Shown: piece by piece, positions 24,601-35,672 of the stretch
How positions within the stretch are numbered: the first letter of the stretch is position 1
Layout of the letters: every line of letters begins with the position of its first letter
Position numbers and translations under genes: made by a program
Assembly: GCF_040712315.1 (NCBI RefSeq)
Contig: NC_134022.1
Coordinates: 3,534,001 to 3,598,000 of the forward strand
Direction: 5' to 3'
From: Castanea sativa
Lineage: Eukaryota; Streptophyta; Magnoliopsida; Fagales; Fagaceae
Length of the DNA: 64,000 bases
The notes under the pieces: model-generated
Databases searched by the model: none
Told to the model about the DNA's origin: nothing
Seen by the model: only the letters and a program-made list of their open reading frames with translations

Positions 24601-24629
24601 ACTTTGATTCCATGCATTTATCTGAATGA
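21602..24629 (+). pseudogene. LINE ORF2: reverse transcriptase and RNase H (broken)
   Basis: The reading order is the RT N-terminus with KAPGPDGMNALFY (near 21870), IPKVKSPEKMSDFRPISLC (near 22010), LDISKAYDRV (near 22260) and catalytic FADD in LLFADDSLIFG (near 22575). Then come the thumb and connection, zinc-knuckle-like CILCSCESETGVHALWEC (about 23790), and a C-terminal RNase H with LNFDAA, EAEILACRRA and IEGDN (about 24165-24375). Decay is visible as a stop at 21906, a frameshift near 22310, a stop in RGL*QGDP near 22437 and a frameshift near 22850. From 22881 the frame is open to 24629. Confidence 0.9.
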
Positions 24630-24660
24630 ATGACAAGGCCACTTTCAAAAAAAAAAAAAA
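21602..24660 (+). mobile_element. L1-type LINE, 5'-truncated, with poly(A) tail
   Basis: The insertion ends in a 14-nt A run at about 24647-24660 and is flanked by AAATCAAGAC at 21592-21601 and, merging with the tail, 24658-24667. Copy B at 31011-31020 has TAATCAAGAC once, followed by the same GACAACACC, which is the empty site. The 5' part (endonuclease) is missing, the usual result of incomplete reverse transcription. Confidence 0.92.
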
Positions 24661-26819
24661 TCAAGACGACAACACCAATGCCTCGACTTCAAATGGCTAT
24701 ATACTCATTTTGAATTCAAATTGGGCAAAATTTGTGTTAAAATTGAAACCCAAGATGTTTAATTTCCTATATAAAAAAACTCATTCAAAATTCTTTGAGG
24801 TTCAAATGAAACTGTCAAAATTGGGAGAAAATGTCATTTTTTAACATTGTTTTCAAAGTGATTTTGAGTGCTTTTAAATTGTGATTACTTTCGAACTATC
24901 AAAATTACTTCAATCAATTACTTTTAGTTGACATATGTCAAGCTTATTATTGAAACCAAAAACTAAACGCTATTAATCAGTACAAAATGAAGTGTTTATA
25001 CATATAAATTGATAAAATTTTAAAGTTTAGGTTTATAAAATTTATTTGGTCTCCTCAAAATTGGAAAGTTGTCTAAAGAGAAATAAAAACAATTATATGA
25101 CGTCCTAGACTATATCTGTGATCAGTGGCCCTATCCCAATTTTTTTTTAATTCCTTTATTGACAAAATAAAAATAAATGCCAACTTGACTTTATCTTCTT
25201 TTTTTTTTTTTTGGTTGAATAAAAATAAATCTCTTGCTTGCTTGTGCCAATGCTAAGTGTTTGGCCTTTTTTTTTTTTTATTTAACAACATTGTCTTTAG
25301 TTAAAAGAATTATGTGTTTGGTTTTTTTTTTATAAAAAAATTTGTCAATAACTCATGCATTGTACCGAAAATTTTAACAATTTTTTATCACTTTTGTTGT
25401 ATTTTTTTTTTAGAAATAAATATACACACAAAGGAGAGAGAAAATGGTTCTCACACAAAAGCACACCACAAACTCCACTCAAAAGCCATGGTAATTTTTA
25501 AGAGAGTGTGGAGCAAATTATACTACACACAACACACTTTCTTAAGCAATGCGGGACAATTATCCATTCTTTTTTTTAGAAACAAACACGCGCGCACACA
25601 CACATATGCTGGTTATTAATATGTAAATATTATAATTTTTTTTGAGAAAAATAATTGTATTTTTGTTCGTGGAACTATTTGTTCTCACATTTAAAAAACA
25701 TAGGATGTGACAAATTTTAATGGAGTGTTTAAATATAAAATAGAATTTACAATCAATTAAAATAATAATGTGTAAAATTGTCAATTGTTAGGCCTCAAAA
25801 TTGTATGTTGCAAAATATTTTAAGGTTAAGCCAAAAGCAACGTCTTTATTTTATTATCTCTTGGATAATTGATTTTTTTTTCGTTGATAATTACAAAAGG
25901 AAATGGGGGATAAGAATCCTAGATATCATGGACACACTATGAGATGTCAATCAGTTGAGTTATAAGATTCTTTATAATAAAAAATATGAATAAATTTCTG
26001 AGTGAATTGAAAAAAATTTAATTTTTCCCACTAATTTAAGCGTAAAATTATCATCATCAAATTTGCTTTTCTAATTAATATAATTAAAAAAGGGAACATC
26101 ATACTTTAGTAAATTTATAAATATTTGATGTCTTATAAGGAAGTTAAGAAAATAAATCACTGTTATATAGGTGCAGCTATCGCTTTAGAAAAATTATAGC
26201 ATGTAACATTTCTTTCTCTCACTGTTATTCAAAAAAGGGGGATCCGTGGGTTTGATTTTGTTTGTGGAAAGAACAGTAAGATGGGAATGGTGGAGGGTAT
26301 TTAGGGCTTTAGGTCATAGGTATTGTAATAAGTTACTTAAAAAGGCAGCACATATATACATAGAATAGAACTCTTTTTTTTTTTTCTTTTTTTTTTGGGG
26401 GGGGAGGGGTGAATTGCCTCTCTACTCCGCCATTATATATAAATATAAAATGATGAGTAAAACTGTGAAATTTGAAAAGCTTATATGGCAAATTTTTTTT
26501 TAAGTTAAACCAAATTTCAAACTAGACGATTTCTCATTTCTTACATGTCCAGCCACAAATAGATTATGCAAATCAATTATGATTCTTAATTACAAGAATT
26601 AAATTGTCGGTTAAGTGAGCAGGATTGAGAACTTTTAAGGTTATTGAGATAAATCCATCTATTAATGATCAAAAAATATTAATAGCCTATCAACTTGTGT
26701 TGTAAAGTGATATTCTTGCACTATTTAATGCATTAATAATTAGTAATTCTGTCCGATACCTGAAGCCTACTAAATTAAATGGAGGCAGATTTAATGAGTT
26801 AATCGGTAGCGTTATACGT

Positions 26820-27615
26820 TACATTTAGTTGTGATCTACAATTAGGTTTGTCACTGCACACTTGTTAGTTGTGATCTACAATTAGGTTTGTCATTACCAA
26901 CACATGTTCTGTCTCTGTCCTTGATATATTTTTATTTATTTGAGGGTCGTACTTTAACTTGTATCATGTATGCTTTCCCAACAACAACGACAAAAAAAAC
27001 TTGTACCATGTATGTTTATTGCTTTCTAAAAAGCCAAACTAATATGTAGTAGTACAATTATTTATTAAGATTAATGTTACTTGGACAATATTTTATTTTT
27101 TTTATAATACATTTAGTTGTGATCTACAATTAGGTTTGTCACTGCACACTTGTTAGTTATTAGTTGTGATCTACAATTGGGTTTGTCATTACCAACACGT
27201 GTGCTATCTCTCCATGATATTTATTCATTTTTATTTGAGGGCTGTACTTTATGAGTCCAAATTTTCTGTCCTAATTTTCCTGTTCCACTCTATACTCTAC
27301 CAATAAAAACTTGCTATATATTTACCTAATTAATTAAATTCTATCATTATTGACTTATTAAATGCTACCGTTATTAATTAATAGTAGTATTTAATTAATT
27401 AGGTGAATATGTGGCAAGTTTTTATTGATGGAGTATAGAGTGGAGCAGGAAAAGTGGGACAGAAGATTTGGACTCGTACTTTATCTTGTATCATGTATGC
27501 TTTCTCAATAACACAAAAAAAAAAAAAAAAAACACAAACTTGCATCATGTATGTTTATTGCTTTCTCAAAAGCCAAACTAATATGTACTAGTACAATTAT
27601 TCATTAAGAGTAATG
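26820..27615 (+). repeat. Partial tandem repeat at the end of copy A
   Basis: ACATTTAGTTGTGATCTACA starts near 26820 and 27108. Both units end in TAGTACAATTATT(T/C)ATTAAGA. The TTGTGATCTACAATTAGG core is itself repeated within each unit. The second unit carries a 223-bp MITE. Copy B has only one unit. Confidence 0.8.
27253..27475. mobile_element. Foldback MITE, 223 bp, 9-bp target duplication
   Basis: The termini are inverted (GAGTCCAAATTTTCTGTCC and, on the opposite strand from the right end, GAGTCCAAATCTTCTGTCC), with inverted homology over most of the length. GTACTTTAT flanks it at 27244-27252 and 27476-27484. Two related sites without the insertion occur near 26948 and 33575. A 9-bp duplication suggests a Mutator-like element. 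Confidence 0.88.
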
Positions 27616-27634
27616 TTACGAAGCTTAGCCTTGG

Positions 27635-27656
27635 ACATCCCCAGCAAAGTCGCAAC
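27635..27656 (-). promoter_or_regulatory. Primer binding site next to LTR copy 2
   Basis: On the minus strand, directly after the LTR end TCTCTTACA, comes GTTGCGACTTTGCTGGGGAT. This resembles the TGGCGACTCTGCTGGGGA leader of many plant Gypsy elements. Internal sequence stops about 20 bp further on, so only a stub remains. Confidence 0.7.
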
Positions 27657-28229
27657 TGTAAGAGACCGTAAAACCTTGGGTGCTCTCAAAATAGAGATTT
27701 TTGAGTGCTATTTCAAGCCACCTCTCTTTTTGGGTAAGTAGTGTGGAGTCGTCACTTATTTTTTTATACAAAAAAAAGAAATAAAAAATACAATTTTACA
27801 TGACTAAAATGTTCCATTATCATTAATTGAATAAAAAAAGTACAAACTTGATAGATTGAGTATTACAAGGCTTTGGGTCCTAGTTACAAACTACTAAGGA
27901 TATATGGCTTTTTATTCTAGTTACAATCTACCCAAAAGTAAAGATAAAACCTAGGTCTACCTATCCAAGAGAAACTAAATTCAGAAGATAGGTTACGGAA
28001 TGGGAAGGTGTTAAGCACCCGTTCCGCCTAGACAGAATCTGGTCATCTAGACTGTCATGACCAATATACCATTTTATGCATGATATGACTGATATGTTGC
28101 ATACATGACAAATTTAACCCTAAACTAAGTCACATAAATCTATTTTATAAATGTGTCCTCTTCTTTTAGAAAAAATTTCAGATATGTTTTTGTAAAAAAA
28201 AAAATTGATTTGATTCATAAAAAAGAAAC

Positions 28230-28923
28230 TGTAAGCGCACAATTGCACTTGGACCTAAAGACAACTACGGGCTCAGGCCCAATGAGCCTTAAACAATAAA
28301 ATTTGTTGAGTGTGGGCTTGAAACCTAGGTTAGAAGTACTGAGAACTTGATAACAGGCTAAGAGTTACAAAACACATGTAAATAACAAAAGATAATTGTA
28401 AATAGGCCTCCTCGGACGTAAGCCGAGGACTACTTCTATATTATTTCTATTTCTTACTTAAAAGTTACAATTCTTAGTTTTTTTTCTTTGTTGCAGATCC
28501 TCCCTCTCTCTTTGGCCTTCACCCCCCTTAAATACTTCCTTCCCTGATATTTTTTGGAAAGTGACTAGAAGTTTTTGCCCTACTGTTCAAGGGTCACTTC
28601 CCCATTAATGCGGCCAGGGAGGTAGGTGCAGAGCCTTTAATGCGGAGGTGGCAGCCTTTGCTCTTGATATTTTCTTCAACACTGGTGCATCTAGAAGGTT
28701 CAGGGTGTCCCCCTTTAACCATTAGTCTTTCCAGAGTTGCCTTGGCCTTCACAATGAAGTTTTGAGTTCTCTTGGATCTGTCCGAGGAGAAGCTCGCCCT
28801 CGGCTGTATCCTTGGATTCTCGGCGCATGGGCCAATTCGTAGAGTTTAATTCTGAAGCAGGTCGGCCCTCCATGCTACAGTCCAAAGGCCCATATGCCCA
28901 CTTGGGTCCTTTTACTCCCCACA
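28230..28923. mobile_element. Solo LTR, 694 bp, nested in LTR copy 2
   Basis: It begins TGTAAGCGCACAATTGCAC and ends TTTTACTCCCCACA. A perfect 5-bp duplication, GAAAC, flanks it at 28225-28229 and 28924-28928. A second copy of the family is at 43149-43878. The minus-strand frame 28715-28978 and its counterpart 43616-43909 are similar only because both are LTR sequence. Confidence 0.92.
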
Positions 28924-29299
28924 GAAACCATATTTGTTTTGGTAAAAAAAAAAAAGAAGTTTTGTAAGGAAAAATCAAATCTGTTTCTATTAAGTAAAAA
29001 GAACAAAAATTTTTGCTAAAAATGTCAAATCTGTTTTGAAGTTAAGTAAAAAATGGTTTTTGGTTTATATGTAAAAAAATTAGATCCGTTTTGTAAATAA
29101 ATAAAAAAAAGATTTGTAGAGAAGAAAAAAAAAATCAGATTTGTCTTTTTGAATAAAATAAGAAAAAGACTTTTTAGAAGAGGACAATACTCATGAAAAA
29201 AAAAACCTATGCTACATGCATCAAACAAAAACCATCACAACATTTGACTTCATCTTTTAATTCTCAAAATCTGCTATTCTAGTGACAAAGAAAATATTT

Positions 29300-29620
29300 C
29301 TTGGAAAAATCAAATCTGTATTTAATGAAAATACAAATCTGATTTGAATGTGTTAAAAAAAAAATCAGAACTGTATTTAGTGAAAATACAGATCATTTTT
29401 TATGTGTAAACAAAATTCAGAACTAATTAAATACAAATAAGTTTTGATGTGTAAAAAAAATTCATATCTGTATTTAATGAAAATACAAATCTGTTTTGAT
29501 GTGTAAAAAAAGTTCAGATTTGTATTTAATGAAAACATAGATCTGTTTTTATGTGGAAAAAAATTCAAATCTGTATTTAATGTAAATACAAATCTGTTTT
29601 TAATTTTGAAAAAGATTTGT
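29300..29620. repeat. Variable tandem repeat inside LTR copy 2
   Basis: About five units of roughly 55-60 bp contain TCTGTATTTAATGAAAATAC, AAATCTG and TTTTGATGTGTAAAAAA. They correspond to the shorter array at 6408-6600 in LTR copy 1. Confidence 0.75.
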
Positions 29621-30797
29621 TAATGAGCGAATATTTGAAACTCAAAAGAAAAATCATAACAACAAAAGAATTAAGAACATGTTTTAAAGAAAATTTTAAC
29701 AACACATGGCATCAACATTAGAAACTAAAAATAAAAGAACACATCTATTCATGCATCATCAAGTAAAATTAAAAAACCAAAAAAAGGAAAAAGAAAAACT
29801 ACCTCTTGCATGGACGTGCTCTTCTTATTAAGGGAATATTTTAGGGTTCAAAGAAATTTATTCAATTATCTTTGAAACATAAAATATCTTGCTTACAAAA
29901 ATGAAATTCCTAAGGCTAGAGCTTCCAAAACGTCTTTAACGTAAGAGAGAGAAAAAAAAGAAAGAAAGAAGAAGAGTCCGAAAGAGGGAAATTAGAGAGC
30001 ATGAAAAAGTGTCTTCAGAAAAAATGTGTGCTGAATTCTGAAATCCATCCTCTATTTATAGAGGCTAGGAGGCTCAAAAAATAGCTTAGACGATTAGAAT
30101 ACGAACTGGGTTGCGTCCTTATCGCTAAAAAATCGAAAAGGATCTCAACCCAATACCCTTAGGACGATGCCCAAATGTGTGCCATTTGGCACTTTGAAAG
30201 TGCCGATCAACACTCCAAAAGTGCCGCTTTCGAGTTTGGGTGCATTTTGGACTCCTTTTTTTAGGTATTTTGAGCCGGGACTTGCACTTTGACGCGTTTT
30301 TAATCCATATTCTAAAAATTAAACTCTAATCTGGATAATTCAGGTATTTTCAGCAACAATTATCTTGTAAATAAATACACTAAAATAAATCTTGATAAAA
30401 TCTAGATTTTCCACAATTTTATCGTCATCCAATTATCTTCTTTATTCCCATGCAAGCAAGCCTATTTTTACACTAACTATCAACCAATCATAAAATTATT
30501 TAATTAATTTTAATTGCTTAACCAATCAGAATTAATTTAAATTAATCATGCATGGTTGACTCTACCTAGACACAATGCATGTTGACCGTGCAAACTTGAT
30601 CATGCAATATCTTTCGATCCGACGATCCAATTTGGAAACCGGGCATACCGTTGCGAACGTCAGAATCTCAAGATCATGTTTATGATATGCAATGAATAAA
30701 TTAGTGCATGTAATGCAATCATGAATTTTGGGTATACAATTGGTCATTTCAATCATATTCCTTGATTAAATCATGGGTGCAAAATCAAGTGTCTACA

Positions 30798-33730
30798 CAC
30801 TATATTCTAAACCAATATGGTGAGGGGAGGTTTATCCTTGTGCACCATAATTGTTTATTTAGGTATAAGGATTTAATCAAGCTGTGTCCGTCTTGATATA
30901 TCATCTATATTCTAGATCAATATGGTGAGCAGAGGTATATCCTTGTACACCACCATCATTGATTTATCATAGATATAAAAGATTGATTTATCATAGATAT
31001 AAAAGATTTAATCAAGACGACAACACCAATGCCTTGACTTCAAACGGCTATATACTCATTTTAAATTCAAATTGGGAAAATTTTGTGTTAAAATTGAAAC
31101 CCAAGATGTTTAATTTCCAATATAAAAAACTCATTCAAAAATTCTTTGAGGTTCAAATGATACTGTCAGAATTGTGAGAAAATGTCATTTTTTAACATCA
31201 TTTTCAAAGTGATTTTGAGTGCTTTTAAATTGTGATTACCTTCGAACTATCAAAATTACTTCAATCAATTACCTTTAGTTATCATATGTCAAGCTCATCA
31301 TTGGAGCCAGGAACTAAATGTTATTAACCAGAACAAAATGAAGTGTTTACACATATAAATTGATAAAATTTTAAAGTTCAGGTTTATAAAATTTATTTGG
31401 TCTCCTCAAAATGGAAAGTTTTCTAAAGAGAAATAAAAACAATTATATGACGTCCTAGACTATATCTGTGATCAGTGGCCCTATCCCAATTTTTTTTTAA
31501 TTCCTTTATTGACAAAATAAAAATAAATGGCAACTTGACTTTATCTTTTTTTTTTTTTTTTGGTTGAATAAAAATAAATCTCTTGCTTGCTTGTGCCAAT
31601 GCTAAGTGTTTGGCCTTTTTTATTTTTTATTTAACAACAATGTTTTTAGTTAAAAGAATTATGTGTTTGGTTTTTTTTTTTTTTTTTTAATAAAAAAAAT
31701 TGTCAATAACTCATGTATTGTACCGAAAATTTTAACAATTTTTTTATCACTTTTTTGTATTTTTTTTTTTATAGAAATAAATACACACATACAAGGGAGA
31801 GAGAAAATGATTCTAACACAAAAGTACACCACAAACTCCACTCAAAAGTCATGGTAATTTTTAAGGGAGTGTGAAGCAAAATATACTACACACAACACAC
31901 TCTCTTAAGCAATGTGGGACAATTACCTATTCTTTTTTTTTTTAGAAACCAACACGCGCACACACACATATGGTTGTTATTAATATGTAAATATTATAAG
32001 AGAAGTGCTACGTCCACAATATTTTTATAACATTTTCACAACAAATCACAGATGGTTAGTTATTATTGGTTCAAATTTAAATTAGCATTGAGATTACTTT
32101 TTTAACCCAACAATAACAACCAATAACAACCTGCCACTTAGGATTTGTTGTAAAAATGTTGTGGACATATCATTTCTCATATTATAATTGTATTTTTGTT
32201 CGTGGAACTATTTGTTCTCACATTTAAAAAACATAGGATGTGACAAATTTTAATGGAGTGTTTAAATATAAAATTGAATTTACAATCAATTAAAATAATA
32301 ATGTGTAAAATTGTCAATTGTTAGGCCTCAAAATCGTATGTTGCAAAATATTTTAAGGTTAAACCAAAAGCAACATCTTTATTTTATTATCCCTTGGGTA
32401 ACTGATTTTTTTTTAGTTGATAATTACAAAAGGGAATGGGGGATATGAATCCTACATGTCATGGACACACTATAAGATGTCAATCAGTTGAGTTATAAAA
32501 CTCTTTGCAATCAAAAATATGAATAAATTTCTTGAGTGAATTGAAAAAAAATTTAATGATTCCCACTAATTTAAGCATAAAATTATCATCATCAAATTTG
32601 CATTTTCTAATTAAAATAATTAAAAAAAGGGAACATAATACTTTAGTAAATTCATAAATATTTGATTTCTTAAAAGGAAGTTAAGAAAATAAATCACTGT
32701 TATATAGGTGCAGCTATTGCTTTAAAAAAATTATAGCATGTAACATTTCTTTCTCTCACTGTTATTCAAAAGAGGGGGATCAGTGGGTTTGGCTTTGTTT
32801 GCGGAAAGAACAGTAAGATGGGAATGGTGGAGGGTATTTGGGGCTTTAGGTCATAGGTATTGTAATAAGTTACTTAAAAAGGCAGCACATATGTACATAG
32901 AACTGTTTTTTTTGTTAGGGGAGGGTGAACTGCGTCTCTACTCCGCCATTAATATATAAATATAAAATGGTGTGTAAAACTGTGAAATTTGAAAAGCTTA
33001 TATATATGGCAAAAAAAATTTTAGTTAAACCAAATTTCGAACTTTTTAATTTTAGGCGTTACTTTCCTATCAAATATATACAAGTTCATAGAATAACTAT
33101 CGTTATTTAATATCTATCCCTTCGTTTTGCCAACATAGAAGTCATCCTAGACGATTTCTCATTCCTTACATGTCGAGTCACAAATAAATTATGCAAATCA
33201 ATTATAATTCTCAATTACAAGAATTAAATTGTCGGTTAAGTGAGCAGGATTGAGAACTTTTAGGGTTCTTGAGATAAATCCATCTATTAATGATCAAAAA
33301 AATTAATAGCCTATCAACTTGTGTTGTAAAGTACTGATATTCTTGCACTATTTAATGCATTAATAATTAGTTATTCTGTCCGATACCTGAAGCCTACTAA
33401 ATTAAATGGAGGCAGATTTAATGAGTTAATCGGTAGCGTTATACGTTACATTTAGTTGTGATCTACAATTAGGTTTGTCACTGCACACTTGTTAGTTGTG
33501 ATCTACAATTAGGTTTGTCATTACCAACACGTGTTCTATCTCTGTCCTTGATATTTATTTTTTTTATTTGAGGGTTGTACTTTAACTTGTATCATGTATG
33601 CTTTCTCAACAACAACAAAAAAAAAACTTGTACCATGTATGTTTATTGCTTTCTCAAAAGCCAAACTAATATGTAGTAGTACAATTATTTATTAAGAGTA
33701 ATGTTACTTGGACACTATTTTATTTTTTTT
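30798..33730 (+). repeat. Segmental duplication, copy B (LINE-free)
   Basis: This is collinear with copy A (21406-27107) in the same orientation. It lacks the LINE and has a 179-bp MITE at 32000. No gene is visible; short frames such as 30959-31177 match copy A frames that are non-coding. Confidence 0.85.
32000..32178. mobile_element. MITE, 179 bp, family M1
   Basis: The termini GAGAAGTGCTACGTCCACAA and, from the right end on the other strand, GAGAAATGATATGTCCACAA are inverted. A 9-bp duplication, ATATTATAA, flanks it at 31991-31999 and 32179-32187. Copy A has the single uninterrupted site near 25625. Relatives are at 41943-42123 and 57587-57763. Confidence 0.92.
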
Positions 33731-34033
33731 ATAATAGATTTAATATATATTGAGTTATTAAGTTATGGAAAATGTTTGGCTACAAACTTAATTGTAGTCT
33801 AAAATTACAACTTCAATTAATATCTTTTTATTATATGTGAATTTTGACAAATACACTATCATATTATATTTTCTTATTATATCTTCCATACCTGCAAAAT
33901 TTCCAGAAAATAAGATCAATAGCTATGTTATCAATTAATTGTTTAAATTGCATGTTTTTATAAACTAAAACTATGTATAAAAAATAAGTTTATAGATTAT
34001 ATAGTAAATAACATCCGATTAGCACAAAATTTA
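33731..34033. other. AT-rich spacer
   Basis: I see no gene, repeat structure or RNA signal here. Confidence 0.5.
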
Positions 34034-35139
34034 GGCGAAACTATAATATTGGTCCCTCAAGTTTGCCATATGTGCCCAATCGATCCCTCAAGTTTGAAGC
34101 GTGCACAATTGGTCCCTCAAATTTTTAAAATGAGCCATATAAATCCTTTTACTAACTGTCATTAATGGTGTTGCTTATGTGGCTAATGAAACAATGATTT
34201 GACATTTTGTTTTAATGATGTGGCATAATTTTAATTAAAAAATTACAAACTAAAATTACAAGTGAGAAACATTATTTACCAAATTAAAAAAAAAAAAAAA
34301 AATTCTACAAATTGTAAACACCCAGCTACGGCTTAAAAAAAATATTAAAAAAAAAAACACCCAGCCATGAGACATTGAAGGGGAGAGAGGGAAGAACAAG
34401 CCCTAGCAGCCACAATGATAGATTAGATTTTTCCAGTTATGCAGTTGATAGTGCAGTAAATAGCCTAGAAACAACCACTACGGAATCGCAGCCTCTAAAA
34501 CCACAAATGTCCTCAAAGCTTGCTAGGATCAAATGGTTTTCTCGCTTTTCTTGTTTCCCATGTTGTTGTAGATAGAGAATTTTCTATATAATTGTTCTAT
34601 AAGGATCACTACGTGACTTTCCCACTTCATCAGAATGCCTACCTAACTAGACATTTGCTTAATCTGGATCTCAAGATGGGCCTCCTCTCCACTAGACATG
34701 ATTTAAATCATTGGGTGTATGGTAGCATTGCAATTCTGGAAAGGGTGACATGATAGCGTTGTAGTATGGTAGCGTTGTGGCGGCTAGAGCTATTTGTTCC
34801 CTCTCTCCCCTTCTCTGTCTCGTGGCTGGATGTTTTTTTTTTTAAGTCGTGGCTGGGTGTTTACAATTAGTAGAAAATAGTTTTTTAATTTGGTAAATAA
34901 TGTTTCTCGCGTGTAATTTTAGTTTGTAATTTTTTAATTAAAAATATGCCACATTATTAAAATAAAATGCCAAGTCATTGTTCCGTTAGCTACATAAGTA
35001 ACACCGTTAATGACAATTAATAAAAAGGCTTATATTGCTCATTTTGAAAACTTGAGGGACCAATTACGCATGCTTCAAACTTGAGAGATCAATTGCGCAC
35101 ACAGGGTAAACTTGAGGGACTAATATTGTAGTTTCGCCC
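34034..35139. mobile_element. Foldback element with terminal inverted repeats of about 340 bp
   Basis: The left end GGCGAAACTATAATATTGGT and the right end on the opposite strand, GGCGAAACTACAATATTAGT, extend into inverted arms covering about 34034-34375 and 34800-35139. These contain repeated GGTCCCTCAAGTTT motifs. AAATTTA flanks it at 34027-34033 and 35141-35147. The core of about 425 bp includes a 66-residue frame (34375-34575) without a recognised domain, so it is non-autonomous. The arm and duplication lengths suggest a Mutator-like or foldback class. Confidence 0.82.
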
Positions 35140-35361
35140 TAAATTTAATATATGTATTAAGAGCATAGAGAACATAAAATCCAATGGTTAGAATTTCAAA
35201 ATATATAGTCATGTTAATTTTTTTAAAGGAAGTTTTTTCCTTTGGTTCAAGAAAGTTTGTAACCAAACTTTATCCTTAAGTTATTATTGATTCTCTTCCT
35301 CAAAAAAAAAAAAAAAAAAAAGTTATTATTGATTCTCATCTATACATATCACTGAAATTAC

Positions 35362-35518
35362 GAGTAATTCTTAGGTACTCTCGGAGCACGGAGAATGGTG
35401 CTCCCTCCTCTCACATTCATGGTGGGGTCCGCTCATTAAATTCATGATGGGGTCCACCATGAATGTGAGAGAAGGGAGCACCATTTTACTATACTCCGAG
35501 ACTATTTAAGAATTTTCC
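35362..35518. mobile_element. Hairpin MITE, 157 bp, in the FAO copy 1 upstream region
   Basis: The left half (ATGGTGCTCCCTCCTCTCAC, then ATTCATGGTGGGG) and the right half are near-perfect inverted complements. CTGAAATTAC flanks it at 35352-35361 and 35519-35528. The element ends about 155 bp before the FAO start codon. It is absent in front of FAO copy 2. Confidence 0.9.
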
Positions 35519-35625
35519 CTGAAATTACTTACTATGTATCACATTATTATCTACTATTTATAACTTAGTCACCTAATTACAAATTTAATGAAAAATAATA
35601 ATTGACCCTAGATTCATCAATTTTT

Positions 35626-35633
35626 TATATAAA
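35626..35633 (+). promoter_or_regulatory. TATA box of FAO copy 1
   Basis: TATATAAA lies 40 bp before the ATG at 35673. The following text, AACCCCTTG...CTTTCATTCTTA, is kept in copy 2 (TATTATAAACCCCGAAGG near 53725), supporting a shared core promoter with a short leader. Confidence 0.7.
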
Positions 35634-35672
35634 CCCCTTGTAGCTCTTTCATTCTTATAGCTCTCATAAACA

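Larger units (their letters stand above)
21406..27615 (+). repeat. Segmental duplication, copy A (interrupted by a LINE)
   Basis: From CACTATATTCTAAACCAATA at 21406, copy A matches copy B (30798-33730) through about 27107 once the LINE is removed. Copy A then has an extra partial repeat of its own last 280 bp (27108-27615), which carries a MITE. No gene lies outside the LINE. Copy A lacks about 100 bp that copy B has near 33040-33145. Confidence 0.85.
27657..30797 (-). repeat. LTR of the large Gypsy-type family (copy 2) with nested solo LTR
   Basis: On the minus strand it starts TGTAGACACTTGATTTTGCAC at 30797 and ends CTCTTACA at 27657. It spans 3141 bp, or about 2442 bp without the nested insertion. 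It is related to 5167-7268 over its length, with a conserved TATA box (plus-strand 30053-30060) and TGCCRATTGGCA-like palindromic text. It abuts copy B of the duplication exactly at its 5' end. On the other side the element is cut off shortly after the PBS. No coding region remains. Confidence 0.8.

Noticed and set aside
28715..28978. Similar minus-strand ORFs at 28715-28978 and 43616-43909 that might be a conserved small protein
   Set aside because: Both lie inside copies of the same solo LTR, so repeat identity explains the similarity.
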